A stretch of DNA of 64,000 bases from Actinacidiphila paucisporea (GCF_900142575.1 NZ_FRBI01000008.1:124001-188000); one strand, 5' to 3'; positions 25,962-33,955 are shown, counted from the stretch's first letter. Notes: generated from the sequence alone by a model not told the origin. A program made the numbers and translations.

Positions 25962-26750
25962 ATGCAACGCACCCTGCTGGTCACCGGAGCCGCCGGCATG
26001 CTCGGCAGGTTCCTGCTGCGCCGACCGCCGGAAGGCTGGGCGCTGCGGCTCTCCGACGTCGCCGTGCCGGAGGCGGCGCCCGGAGAGGACTGGCGGCAGC
26101 TGGACGTCACCGATCCGGTCGCGACCGCCGCGGCCTGCGACGGGGTGGACGCCGTGCTGCACCTGGGCGGCGTCGCCAACAACCTCGCGGCGACCCGCGA
26201 CCGGCTGATCCCCGTCAACGTCGGCGGTACGCGCAACGTGCTCGACGCCGCCACCGCCGCCGGGGTCCGCCGGGTCCTGCTCGCGAGCAGCAACCACGCG
26301 GTGGGCTTCCACCGCAGGCCGCCCGGCGGGCGACCGCTGCCCGACGACGTCGCGTGCCGCCCCGACTCGCTGTACGGCGTGACCAAGGCGGCGATGGAGT
26401 CGCTCGGCGGCTTCTACGCCGACCGGTACGGCACCGAGGTGGTGCTGCTGCGGATCGGCTCCTGCTTCGAGCGGCCGACCTCGGCGCGCATGCTCGCGAC
26501 CTGGCTCTCGCCGGGCGACTTCTGCCGCCTGGTCGGCGCCGCGCTCCGCGCGCCGGTCACCGGCTGCGTGCCGGTGTGGGGCGTGTCGGCGAACACCCGC
26601 CGCTGGTGGTCGACCGAGGGCGGCGACGCCCTCGGCTACCACCCGCGCGACGACGCCGAGGCCTTCGCCGCCGAGGTGCCGCCCGAGCCCGCCGAGCAGG
26701 TCCCGGCCGCCGAAACGGTCGGCGGCTCCTTCCCCGCCGGCACCCGGTGA
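25962..26750 (+). CDS. udh: Uronate dehydrogenase
   Basis: NAD-dependent short-chain oxidoreductase of 262 residues that oxidises D-galacturonate or D-glucuronate to the aldarolactone (EC 1.1.1.203). The cofactor site is LLVTGAAGMLGRFLL. The sequence VLLASSNHAVGFHRRP is characteristic of Udh, with the SSNH serine next to the active site, and SLYGVTKAAMESL supplies the Tyr-Lys pair. Later segments LLRIGSCFERP, ARMLATWLSPGDFCRLV and VPVWGVSANTRRWW also align with the Agrobacterium-type enzyme. It is divergent from the enolase-family gene, fitting an oxidative uronate pathway. Confidence 0.9.
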   Translation: MQRTLLVTGAAGMLGRFLLRRPPEGWALRLSDVAVPEAAPGEDWRQLDVTDPVATAAACDGVDAVLHLGGVANNLAATRDRLIPVNVGGTRNVLDAATAAGVRRVLLASSNHAVGFHRRPPGGRPLPDDVACRPDSLYGVTKAAMESLGGFYADRYGTEVVLLRIGSCFERPTSARMLATWLSPGDFCRLVGAALRAPVTGCVPVWGVSANTRRWWSTEGGDALGYHPRDDAEAFAAEVPPEPAEQVPAAETVGGSFPAGTR

Positions 26751-26770
26751 CGTCGGGGCCGACGGCAGGC

Positions 26771-26800
26771 CGGCCTGGCCCCGGGAGCGGGGCCAGGCCG
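26771..26800. terminator. Bidirectional hairpin terminator
   Basis: A 12-bp perfect stem (26771-26782 with 26789-26800) and a 6-base loop between the convergent uronate dehydrogenase and chitinase genes. Confidence 0.85.
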
Positions 26801-26819
26801 TAGAGGGTTCCTGACCAGC

Positions 26820-26843
26820 GGGTCAGCGGGTCAGCGGGTCAGC
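26820..26843. repeat. Three tandem copies of GGGTCAGC
   Basis: Three perfect 8-bp copies in the short gap between the hairpin and the chitinase stop codon. Probably slippage; no function inferred. Confidence 0.8.
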
Positions 26844-26869
26844 GGGGTTCGGGTCCGCGGGGCGGCTGG

Positions 26870-28117
26870 TCAGCAGGCGCCGAGGTCCTGCCAGACACCC
26901 CACTCGCCGGTCGTGCCGGGCTCCTCGCCCTGCGTCCACCACTTGGCGTTCCAGTTGTGGCCCTTCCAGGAGGCCTTGTTGCCGGCGGTGTAGATCTGCG
27001 TGGAGCTCCAGGAGGCGGTGGTGCAGGTCGTGCCGCCGGTGGTCCCGCCCGCGGTGGTGCCGCCGGTCGTGGTCCCGCCCGCGGTGGTGCCGCCGGTGGT
27101 GGTGCCGCCCGTGGTCGTCCCTCCGGTGGTGCCGCCCGAGCCGCCCGCGTACCGCATGAAGGTGTCGGTGAAGGCCAGGCTGCTCTGGCTGATCTGGCTG
27201 CACGTCGGCAGCGAGTTGGCGCTGCCGCCGCACGGCTGGTCGCGGTTGATCGACCAGAAGGCCAGTCGCGCGATGCTGTGCTGCGCCGCGAAGGTCTCCA
27301 CCGTCTGGGCGTCCGCCAGGGTGAAGGTGGACCCGTCGTCGTTCTTGCCGATCATCGGGGTGATCCCGAGGTTGGCGTAGCCGTAGCCCGAGTCGACGGA
27401 CTGCATCTGGGCCAGCGTGGCCTGGGCCGCGGAGACCGAGCCCTGGCCCATCTCGGTGCCGGTGCCCGCGTAGAAGTCCATGGTCATGATGTTGACCACG
27501 TCGATCCTGACGCCCGCGTTCTTGGCGGCCTTGAGGATGTTCACGCCGTCGTTGGTCAGCCCGCTCGTCAGGACGGGCAGGGTCACCGAGAACTTGAGGT
27601 TGGGGTTGGAGGCCTTGAGGTCCTTCATCGCCTGCATCTGCCGTGCCGTCGCGGCCGTGTCCGCGATCGCGGCGCCCTCGATGTCGAAGTCCAGCTGGCT
27701 GACGCCGTAGTCGTTGACGAGGGCCTGGTAACCGGCGTCGATCGAGCCCTGGTTGGCACAGGTCCAGGCGAGCGGCAGGCCGCTGGCGCCGCCGGAGGAG
27801 ATGATGAGGGAGGCGCCCTCGGATTTCGCCTTGGCGATCAGCGGGTCGGTGAAGGAGTCGGCGCCGATGGGGAGGGTGTCGCCCCATATCTGGTTGCAGC
27901 CGGAGCCGAGCACGAAGGCCGCCGTGTAGGCCTTGAGCCCATGCCCGGTGATGGCGGTGTCGAGCAGGCCTTCCTGGCTGTTCGACATGTCGACGTAGGG
28001 GGCCACGGAGTAGGCGCCGGCCGCCGCGGCATTGCCGGCGGGGGCCAGGGCGATGACCGCGCCTGCGGTCGCGAGCGTGAGCACGGAGGCGGCAGCCGCC
28101 CATTTCGCAAGGTGCAT
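26870..28117 (-). CDS. Secreted GH18 chitinase with C-terminal chitin-binding domain
   Basis: Extracellular endochitinase-type protein of 415 residues. A signal peptide covers about residues 1-33. The GH18 barrel contains LIISSGGASGLPLAW and the catalytic DxDxE motif in SQLDFDIEGAA (Asp143, Asp145, Glu147 as proton donor). VVNIMTMDFYAG and RLAFWSINRDQP are further family strands. A Gly/Thr linker (about residues 327-364) leads to a 50-residue CBM5/12-type domain with WSSTQIYTAGNKASWKGHNW and KWWTQGEEPG. The ATG follows AGGGACTCCC. Upstream are a perfect palindrome and a site resembling the DasR operator, which controls chitinolysis in streptomycetes. Confidence 0.93.
   Translation of the reverse strand: MHLAKWAAAASVLTLATAGAVIALAPAGNAAAAGAYSVAPYVDMSNSQEGLLDTAITGHGLKAYTAAFVLGSGCNQIWGDTLPIGADSFTDPLIAKAKSEGASLIISSGGASGLPLAWTCANQGSIDAGYQALVNDYGVSQLDFDIEGAAIADTAATARQMQAMKDLKASNPNLKFSVTLPVLTSGLTNDGVNILKAAKNAGVRIDVVNIMTMDFYAGTGTEMGQGSVSAAQATLAQMQSVDSGYGYANLGITPMIGKNDDGSTFTLADAQTVETFAAQHSIARLAFWSINRDQPCGGSANSLPTCSQISQSSLAFTDTFMRYAGGSGGTTGGTTTGGTTTGGTTAGGTTTGGTTAGGTTGGTTCTTASWSSTQIYTAGNKASWKGHNWNAKWWTQGEEPGTTGEWGVWQDLGAC
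27031..27140. repeat. Low-complexity repeat encoding the chitinase Gly-Thr linker
   Basis: Imperfect 12-18 base units made of gtggtcccgccc and gtggtgccgccg variants encode repeats of GGTT(T/A) between the catalytic and chitin-binding domains. It is coding sequence, not a separate element. Confidence 0.85.
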
Positions 28118-28172
28118 GGGAGTCCCTCGGGCGTGGAAGCGGTGGGGGGAACGTGCGTTTCTCGGACCTGAG

Positions 28173-28186
28173 TTGGTACGTACCAA
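28173..28186. promoter_or_regulatory. Perfect palindrome TTGGTACGTACCAA upstream of the chitinase gene
   Basis: A 14-bp perfect palindrome 56 bp before the chitinase start. Its outer TTGG/CCAA half-sites resemble those of GntR/HutC-type operators; the cognate regulator is unknown. Confidence 0.55.
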
Positions 28187-28210
28187 ACAGCGCGCAGCCA
28201 TGCCGCGTCA

Positions 28211-28226
28211 AGAGGACTAGACCAAC
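28211..28226. promoter_or_regulatory. DasR-like (dre) element upstream of the chitinase gene
   Basis: AGAGGACTAGACCAAC matches 11 of 16 positions of the dre consensus ACTGGTCTAGACCACT, with the right half CTAGACCA intact. DasR represses chitinase and N-acetylglucosamine genes in Streptomyces. Its position about 100 bp before the gene is suitable; binding is inferred only. Confidence 0.5.
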
Positions 28227-28495
28227 TTCTCGGTTCTCTCCGCGTGCCGCGGCCGAGTGGCGGAATGGCGTCGGGAAGCGCCCGGACGCGGCGCGGGAGC
28301 CGCGTCGGCGGGCGGCCGTCCAGGTGGCGGCCGACGTCCCGTTCGCGGCGTGGCCGGACGACGAAGGCCCGGACCGGGGCCCCTTCGAAAGTGACCGCAC
28401 GGCGCCTCGCGCCCAGTCGGCGGGTTGTGGTCCGCCCCTCCGGGCGGCGGCAGGTGTGCCCACGCCGTGCCGGAAGGGCCCTGATGGGCAGGATA

Positions 28496-28510
28496 TTTCA
28501 ACCGATTCAA
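28496..28510. promoter_or_regulatory. LacI-like site (TTGAATCGGTTGAAA on minus)
   Basis: Near-palindrome sharing the TTGAATCG half with the sites at 25588 and 25790, about 400 bp upstream of the lyase gene. Possibly part of the same regulon. Confidence 0.35.
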
Positions 28511-28773
28511 TGGCCGGACCCCCGCCGGCCCCCGCTGTCCGGCTGCGGCCGCCGATCTGAGTGCGGGCCGGATGCGCGCCCTCCCGCTCGCGCGGGCGCG
28601 CGGTGCGGCTCGCCGTCAAGGCTGTTGACCTGCGCTTTCGTCGTGCGGCATCGGTAGCGCGCCCGCAGGTCGGTGGCAGGGCGCACTGGCCGGGGCACCG
28701 GCGGTGCGCCCGGAAAGCGGCTTGCGGCACGCCTCTTCCCTTCCGGGGACCCACTCGCTAGCTTGGTCGCGAG

Positions 28774-28785
28774 AAAGCGCTTGCT
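28774..28785. promoter_or_regulatory. LacI-type operator upstream of rhamnogalacturonan lyase
   Basis: AAAGCGCTTGCT contains the AAGCGCTT palindrome and shares ten bases (AAGCGCTTGC) with the site before the sugar ABC operon at 24255. It lies about 120 bp before the lyase start, close to where the promoter should be. Confidence 0.6.
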
Positions 28786-28905
28786 ACGTTTCAATTCCCC
28801 CACGGTGTCCCTGGCGGAGCTGTGTCCCGCACCGCCGTGCGCCCGATTCCGGGCCGGCGCCCTGATCGTTCGTGTGCCCGACCGTCACCAGCACGAGGAG
28901 CCTTG

Positions 28906-31335
28906 ATGTCCTGGCAAGAAAGCCACCTGACGCGTAGATCCACGCTCGGCCTCATCGGTGCCGGCGCGGCCGCGACCGTCCTGGGCGCCGAGGGCACCGC
29001 GTCCGCGGAACCCGCCGCGCAGAGCGCGGGCCACGGCGCGGGCCACACCGCCGGGGTCACCCTCCTGGTCGACGGCGAGCCGGCCGCGGTCGGCAGCTAC
29101 GCCTTTCCCGCCGAGGCCGGGGAAGTCGTCCTGGACAACGGCCTGGTGCGCTTCACCTTCGGGCGGGACGACGCGGCAGGCGGCGTGGTCACCGGCTGGA
29201 CGGACACCTCGATCACCGCGACCTCCGTCGTGGTCGACGGCACCGAACTGGCGCACAACCTCAACGGCGTCGACCCCCGCGACCCGGACCGCCGGCACTC
29301 GTTCTACATCGACGCCGCGGGCGGCAAGTCCCGGCTGATCTGCGGCGAGGTCAAGGTCGTCCGGGTGAGCCGCGACCTGGTCGAGGTCGCGTTCGTCGAC
29401 CTGACCAGCGAGCCGCTGCGCCACGAGCACCACCTGATCATGCGCACCGGCAAGCGCGGCCTGTACGGCTACGACATCCTCACCGCCACCGCGGCGACCT
29501 CGATCAGCGAGATCAGGATGAACACCCGCTGGGACCGCGCCATCCTCGACCACTGCTACAACTGGGAGCGCGGCAAGGGCCAGCAGCCCACGTACGCCTA
29601 CCTCGCCACCCAGCAGAGCGTCGGCGACGAGACGTGGCTGGTGGACGGCGTCAACAACCCTGAGCTGCCCTCCCCGGGCAGCAACGCGGGCGGTACGAAG
29701 CCGGGGGACGTCTACACCAAGTACGACTGGAGCCACTACCACTACGAGAACCCGATGTTCGGCCACTACGGCAACGGCTTCGGCGTGTGGTTCACCCCGC
29801 TGAGCGGCGTGTCGGACAAGACCCTCGCGGGCTTCTACGGTGTCGGCCCGCAGCGCCAGGACCTGGCCATCCACCAGGACGCGCTGATCCTCAACTACTT
29901 CTCGCCCAACCACTACGGCCTGCCCTCCTACAGCCTGCCCGCGGGCTACCGGCGGCTGTACGGCCCGTGGTTCAGCTACGTCACGGTCGGCGACCCGGCG
30001 CACCCGGACGACGTGATCGACCAGGCCGCGCTCATCGCCCAGCAGGAGATCGAGGAGAACCGCGCGGGGTCGGCGTGGGTCAGCGACCCGCTGTACCCGC
30101 CCCCCGGGCGGCGGACCACGGTCACCGGCCGGATACGTATCGCCGACGGCCGCCCCGCCGCCGACCTGTGGGTGCTGCTGAGCACCCAGGACGTGGACGA
30201 CGTCTACACCATCCACGAGGCCACGCACTTCGTGAGGACCGACGAGAACGGCTTCTTCACCATCCCCGGCGTGCCGCCCGCCTGGCAGCCGGGCACGACC
30301 GACGCCGGCACGTACGTCCTCTACGCTTTCGCCGCCGACGGCTCGATCACCGGCCAGTACAAGCAGACCGGTGTCCCGGTGGGCGGGCGCGAGCAGAACC
30401 TGGGCACGATCACCTGGTCGCCGGTCGAGCACTCCACCTTCCTGTGGCAGATCGGCCGGGCCGACCGCACCGGCGGCGAGTACGCGCTGGCCACCAAGTC
30501 GCCGGTGCGGCCCAGCCCGCGCGACTACTTCAAGCCGGGACTGATCCCGCCGAGCCTGTCATTCACCATCGGCAAGGACTGGGAGCCCGAGGACTGGTAT
30601 TACGCCCAGGTCGGCTCCGGGATCTGGACGGTGCACTTCCCGCTCGACGCGCCGCTGGACGGCACCGCCTACCTGACGGTGTCCTCGTCCATGCAGTCGG
30701 GCAAGCCGCCGGTCGTCACCGTCAACGGCACGGCGGCGGGCATCGTCGGATCGCTGCCGAACCACAACGACTCCACGATCGGCCGGCAGGCCGACCGCAG
30801 CGGCTATCCGCGGCTCGCGGTGCTGACCTTCCCGGCCTCGCTGCTGAAGGCGGGCGACAACACCCTCACCTTCACCACCGGTGACGGCGGCGCGTCCGGC
30901 ACCCCGCAGCCCAACCCGCCCTCCGGCGGCTTCGGCTGGGACACCGTCGTCCTGGAGGTCGACGGCACGCAGGCCGCCAGGCCGGCCCGGCTGGCCGGCA
31001 GGGTGACGAGCCTGGGCACGTCGCACGGGTCGAGCACCTGGCGGGTGGAGGTCGCCAACCACGGTTCTGGACCGGCCAACGACGTACGCCTGGTGTCCCT
31101 CGACTGGTCGGACGGCCGGCGGCAGGGCGGTACGGACCGGCCCGCCGTGGTGGGCGCCGACCCGAACAGCTTCCCGGTCCCGGTGGCCGCCACGATCCCG
31201 CCCGGCGGGACCGCGTCGCTGACCGTGACGACCCGCGGCGGCCGCCCGCCGGGCGGCTCGGGAGCGCTGGAGTTCGGCCTGTCCGCCAACGGCGGCCGCA
31301 CCCGGGCCACCGCCGAAGGCCGCCCGGGGCACTGA
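28906..31335 (+). CDS. Secreted PL4 rhamnogalacturonan lyase
   Basis: Extracellular lyase cleaving the rhamnogalacturonan I backbone of pectin by beta-elimination; 809 residues. The N-terminus has a Tat signal (LTRRSTLGLIGAGAAATVLG). The N-terminal catalytic sandwich has YHYENPMFGHYGNGFGVWFT and PMFGHYGNG-type segments. A middle FnIII-like domain follows (TTVTGRIRIADGRPAADLWV, TDENGFFTIPGVPP). A C-terminal CBM-like jelly roll contains SFTIGKDWEPEDWYYAQVGS and an Asn-Gly sugar-binding-like region. An extra 110-residue beta domain is appended at the end. The ATG follows GAGGAG. The LacI-type site upstream links it to the ABC transporter operon. Confidence 0.9.
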   Translation: MSWQESHLTRRSTLGLIGAGAAATVLGAEGTASAEPAAQSAGHGAGHTAGVTLLVDGEPAAVGSYAFPAEAGEVVLDNGLVRFTFGRDDAAGGVVTGWTDTSITATSVVVDGTELAHNLNGVDPRDPDRRHSFYIDAAGGKSRLICGEVKVVRVSRDLVEVAFVDLTSEPLRHEHHLIMRTGKRGLYGYDILTATAATSISEIRMNTRWDRAILDHCYNWERGKGQQPTYAYLATQQSVGDETWLVDGVNNPELPSPGSNAGGTKPGDVYTKYDWSHYHYENPMFGHYGNGFGVWFTPLSGVSDKTLAGFYGVGPQRQDLAIHQDALILNYFSPNHYGLPSYSLPAGYRRLYGPWFSYVTVGDPAHPDDVIDQAALIAQQEIEENRAGSAWVSDPLYPPPGRRTTVTGRIRIADGRPAADLWVLLSTQDVDDVYTIHEATHFVRTDENGFFTIPGVPPAWQPGTTDAGTYVLYAFAADGSITGQYKQTGVPVGGREQNLGTITWSPVEHSTFLWQIGRADRTGGEYALATKSPVRPSPRDYFKPGLIPPSLSFTIGKDWEPEDWYYAQVGSGIWTVHFPLDAPLDGTAYLTVSSSMQSGKPPVVTVNGTAAGIVGSLPNHNDSTIGRQADRSGYPRLAVLTFPASLLKAGDNTLTFTTGDGGASGTPQPNPPSGGFGWDTVVLEVDGTQAARPARLAGRVTSLGTSHGSSTWRVEVANHGSGPANDVRLVSLDWSDGRRQGGTDRPAVVGADPNSFPVPVAATIPPGGTASLTVTTRGGRPPGGSGALEFGLSANGGRTRATAEGRPGH

Positions 31336-31346
31336 GCGCGTACGGG

Positions 31347-31398
31347 CCCCCGCCCGGCAGGTGGCCGGACACGTCGTCCGGCCGCCGCCGGGCGGGGG
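31347..31398. terminator. Nested bidirectional hairpin terminator
   Basis: An outer 12-bp stem (31347-31358 with 31387-31398) encloses an inner 8-bp stem (31363-31370 with 31376-31383) between the convergent lyase and amidase genes. Confidence 0.8.
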
Positions 31399-31414
31399 AC
31401 CCGCGGCCGTCCGC

Positions 31415-32545
31415 TCAGCGGCAGAAGGCCTCCCGCACCGTGCCGCCGACCACGGCGCACCAGGTGCTGAGGTCGACCTTGCCGTTCGGGGTCAGGCCGT
31501 GCAGGTGCTGCATGGACTGCACCGCCTTCATCGTCGGGTGGTCGAACTCCCCGCTGGCGGTCACCTCCGCGTAGCCCTTGCGGACCAGCATGAACTGGAG
31601 CGCGGTGACGGGCAGCCCGGTGGCGTGCTTGTCGAGCGGCGGGGCGAGCGCCTCCCAGGTGGCGGTGTCGAAGGTGGCGTCCGGGGTCACCGGGATGCCG
31701 TGGGTGGTCTGGAAGTCGGCGAGCGCGGCATTCATGTCGCGACCGAAGACGCCGTTCGCGGTGAGCGCGTATCCGGCGTTGTCGAGCAGGTACTGCCCCA
31801 CCTGGACGACCGGGCTGTCGACGAAGCGCCAGATGTCCGGCCACCGCCGCTCGGGCGCCGCGGAGGACGGGACGCCCAGCTCGTGCAGCACCCGCGTGCG
31901 GATCGTCGGGAACTGCGCGTAGAAGGCGATGCCCGGGCAGTCGGTGATCCGGAAGTCCCAGTGGCCGAAGATGTCCCACGCGTTGAGGCGGAACTGGCGG
32001 CACACCGCGACGCACAGCTGCACGAGCGAGTCGAGCAGCGCCTCGGGCGGCGTCTCGGTGATGTACGTGCCCTCGTTCTCGATGCCGATGGCGTTGCCGT
32101 TCTCACCCGGACAGTGGGCCGACACCACCTGGTGCCCGCCGGCGTCCAGGGTCTCCAGGCTGCGGTGCCTGCCCTCCAGGACGTAGCCGCCCCGGCTGAC
32201 GGTGAAGTGCTGGCCGGTGTCCGCCCAGCCGTTGGTGTCCATGTGCAGGTTCTGGCAGTCCTTGGCCAGCTGGACGGCGTGCTCGCGCGAGTAGTCCGTG
32301 ACGTTCGGGAACGCCATGTGGTGCAGGATGATCTTGTTCGTCGTGTTGCCGGTGATCTGGATCGGGCTGGACGGCGGCCGGGCGCCCCAGCTGTCGCAGT
32401 CGATGATCCAGGGGAACTCGGCCGAGGGCGCTGCCTCGGCGGTACCGGAGAAGGCGAGTTCGGTGCCGACAACCGCGGCGACCGCGGTTCCCAGTCCGAC
32501 CCTGAACAGCGTTCGGCGATCCACCTCGTGCTCGTGCAAGGCCAT
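31415..32545 (-). CDS. Exported PGRP/amidase-2 peptidoglycan amidase with two PG-binding domains
   Basis: Zinc amidase predicted to cut the MurNAc-L-Ala bond of peptidoglycan; 376 residues. A Tat-type signal (VDRRTLFRVGLGTAVAAVVG) is followed by a PGRP domain with SWGARPPSS. Its zinc ligands fit His75/76 in KIILHHMAF, His195 in FGHWDF and Cys203 in ITDCPG. About residues 245-300 and 305-370 form two peptidoglycan_binding_1 repeats (TANGVFGRDMNAALADFQTT and TASGEFDHPTMKAVQSMQ). The ATG follows CGGAG. It could serve in cell-wall turnover or attack competing bacteria; the window does not decide. Confidence 0.92.
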   Translation of the reverse strand: MALHEHEVDRRTLFRVGLGTAVAAVVGTELAFSGTAEAAPSAEFPWIIDCDSWGARPPSSPIQITGNTTNKIILHHMAFPNVTDYSREHAVQLAKDCQNLHMDTNGWADTGQHFTVSRGGYVLEGRHRSLETLDAGGHQVVSAHCPGENGNAIGIENEGTYITETPPEALLDSLVQLCVAVCRQFRLNAWDIFGHWDFRITDCPGIAFYAQFPTIRTRVLHELGVPSSAAPERRWPDIWRFVDSPVVQVGQYLLDNAGYALTANGVFGRDMNAALADFQTTHGIPVTPDATFDTATWEALAPPLDKHATGLPVTALQFMLVRKGYAEVTASGEFDHPTMKAVQSMQHLHGLTPNGKVDLSTWCAVVGGTVREAFCR

Positions 32546-32738
32546 GCATACTCCGCAGTGGACAGTGGGCGGCAGCTTTCGACTGCCGATGACTACCGGA
32601 GAATAAGGAGCGAGCGGGCGCCCGGCCGGGAACTTCTCAAGATTGGGGTCCGCTTGAGGGGAAGATCCCCTTTGCGGCCCGCCCCGCGCCGTTCCCGCGC
32701 CGTCTCCGTGCCGCGCCTGCGCCGTCCACGTGCCCGGA

Positions 32739-32768
32739 ATGGGTAGCCGGACCGCGCATGGGTAGCCG
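32739..32768 (+). promoter_or_regulatory. Direct repeat ATGGGTAGCCG, possible sigma-B-type -10 elements
   Basis: Two perfect 11-bp copies (32739-32749 and 32758-32768), each containing GGGTA, which matches the -10 element of sigma-B-like stress promoters in streptomycetes. They lie 45-75 bp before a small membrane protein gene and a universal stress gene. A -35 is not obvious. Confidence 0.4.
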
Positions 32769-32812
32769 AGGTGCGCACGGAGTTTCCCCGGCCGAGCATC
32801 GGAGGACCCACC

Positions 32813-33061
32813 ATGGCGGTCACCCACCCCGCACAGCCAGTGAACCCGCACCTGCCGGACGAGGGGCTGAGCGTCCCGGAGGACGCGGTGCAACTGGCCG
32901 GTCACACCTCGCCCGCCGAGTCGGGCGTCTCCTCGCTCGACGCGCCGGAGCGCGACCCGCTCAGCCGCGGCTGGGCCACCGCCCCGGTCATCGGCATCAT
33001 GCTCGTGGTCGCGGTCTTCGCCGCGGGCGCGCTGGGGATGGCGATCGAACTCATGCTGTGA
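32813..33061 (+). CDS. Small single-pass membrane protein, DUF6480-like
   Basis: An 82-residue protein with a Pro/Glu/Ser-rich soluble N-terminus (about 50 residues) and one C-terminal membrane helix (APVIGIMLVVAVFAAGALGM). The layout and the SRGWATAPVIG junction resemble the DUF6480 proteins common in Streptomyces, a family without known function; the match is by pattern only. The ATG follows GGAGG. It precedes the universal stress gene in the same direction, suggesting a stress-related unit. Confidence 0.65.
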   Translation: MAVTHPAQPVNPHLPDEGLSVPEDAVQLAGHTSPAESGVSSLDAPERDPLSRGWATAPVIGIMLVVAVFAAGALGMAIELML

Positions 33062-33204
33062 CCTGCGGTGACTCCTTGTCGCGAGAGGGCCCCCGACGTG
33101 GCGGTTGTCACGCCGGCGCCGGGAATCGATCGGTCCGCCGGGCGGCTGTCCCAGTCGGCGGGCCGCGGACCTCTGGGGCCCCTTCGGGCAAGGAAGTTGA
33201 TCGT

Positions 33205-33639
33205 ATGTACAAGAACATCCTGGCCGCCGTCGACGGTACGTCCCACGGCGCAGGGGTGCTGGACACCGTGGCGTCGCTCGCCGGACTGACCGGGGCGGCC
33301 GTCCACGTCATACACATCAGGCCCGCCCAGGTCGTCACGGACGGCATCTCCGGCGGCGTCTACACCACCGAGGAGGCCGCCGAGGGCCGTCAGGTCGTCG
33401 AGGAGGCCCTGGCCCGCCTGCGCGCCGACGGCGTCAGCGCCGACGGCGAGGTGGACGAGGGCCTGCGCGAGGACCTGGCGGGCATCCTTGTCGACCGTGC
33501 CTCGGCTCTCGGCAGCGACCTAATCGCGGTCGGCCCCGGCCACTACAGCGGTATCTCCGCGCTGCTCCACAGCAGTGTCAGCCGCGGTGTCGCGAAGACG
33601 TCCCCGGTCTCGGTCCTCCTCGTCCGCACCGAGGCCTGA
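33205..33639 (+). CDS. Universal stress protein (UspA family)
   Basis: Cytosolic 144-residue single-domain Usp. The N-terminal strand YKNILAAVDGTSHGAGVLDT includes the nucleotide-binding Asp of the family, and VHVIHIRPAQVV is the second strand. The usual ATP motif G-2x-G-9x-G(S/T) appears as GPGHYSGISALLHSSVS with the last Gly replaced by Ser, so ATP binding is possible but weakened. SPVSVLLVR is the final strand. The ATG follows AAGGAAG. A strong hairpin terminator follows. Confidence 0.9.
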   Translation: MYKNILAAVDGTSHGAGVLDTVASLAGLTGAAVHVIHIRPAQVVTDGISGGVYTTEEAAEGRQVVEEALARLRADGVSADGEVDEGLREDLAGILVDRASALGSDLIAVGPGHYSGISALLHSSVSRGVAKTSPVSVLLVRTEA

Positions 33640-33659
33640 CCCCGGAGGCAACGCATCGG

Positions 33660-33693
33660 CCCGGCCCGACCGCGCATCCGCGGTCGGGCCGGG
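33660..33693 (+). terminator. Hairpin terminator after the universal stress gene
   Basis: A 15-bp perfect stem (33660-33674 with 33679-33693) and a 4-base loop, followed shortly by GTTTTCC. Confidence 0.85.
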
Positions 33694-33759
33694 TCGATCC
33701 GTTTTCCTCGTGCGGCGAGATGTCCCCTCCTGGGCCCCCCGCACGAGCTGGGCGACCCG

Positions 33760-33955
33760 CTAGGGCCTGTCCGGCGGATCTTGCCGGGCCTGCGACGCCC
33801 GGCACCGCACCCCTCCCCCTGCCTTCGGCGGGAGGTGCCCCCAGCGTTGTCGAATCATCCTTGTACGACCCGGTACGAGGACGATTCTCCGCCTTGCGAT
33901 GTACGGCACCGGACGCCGCAGGCTGATCCGCCAAGATCCGCCGGACAGGCCCTAG
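33760..33955. mobile_element. MITE-like element with 24-bp perfect terminal inverted repeats
   Basis: Perfect inverted repeats 33760-33783 and 33932-33955 (ends CTAGGGCCTGTCCGGCGGAT) bound a 196-bp segment with no gene. The outermost CTAG is self-complementary and could be the duplicated target site, as IS5-group elements favour YTAR targets. The internal sequence CCTTCGGCGGGAGGTGCCCC resembles repeats I recall from other Streptomyces chromosomes. It sits in the 621-bp gap between the stress gene and the first mannosidase. The remainder of that gap holds only a terminator and the mannosidase promoter. Confidence 0.75.

Larger units (their letters stand above)
28118..28905. other. 788-bp intergenic region between the divergent chitinase and lyase genes
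   Basis: Contains no convincing gene; the open frames here lack ribosome-binding sites and family resemblance. It holds four candidate regulatory sites annotated separately: two nearer the chitinase gene (28173-28186 and 28211-28226) and two nearer the lyase gene (28496-28510 and 28774-28785). Confidence 0.7.

Noticed and set aside
27031-27140. Short repeats that could suggest a CRISPR-like or other tandem array
   Set aside because: The units encode the Gly-Thr linker of the chitinase in frame; there are no unique spacers.
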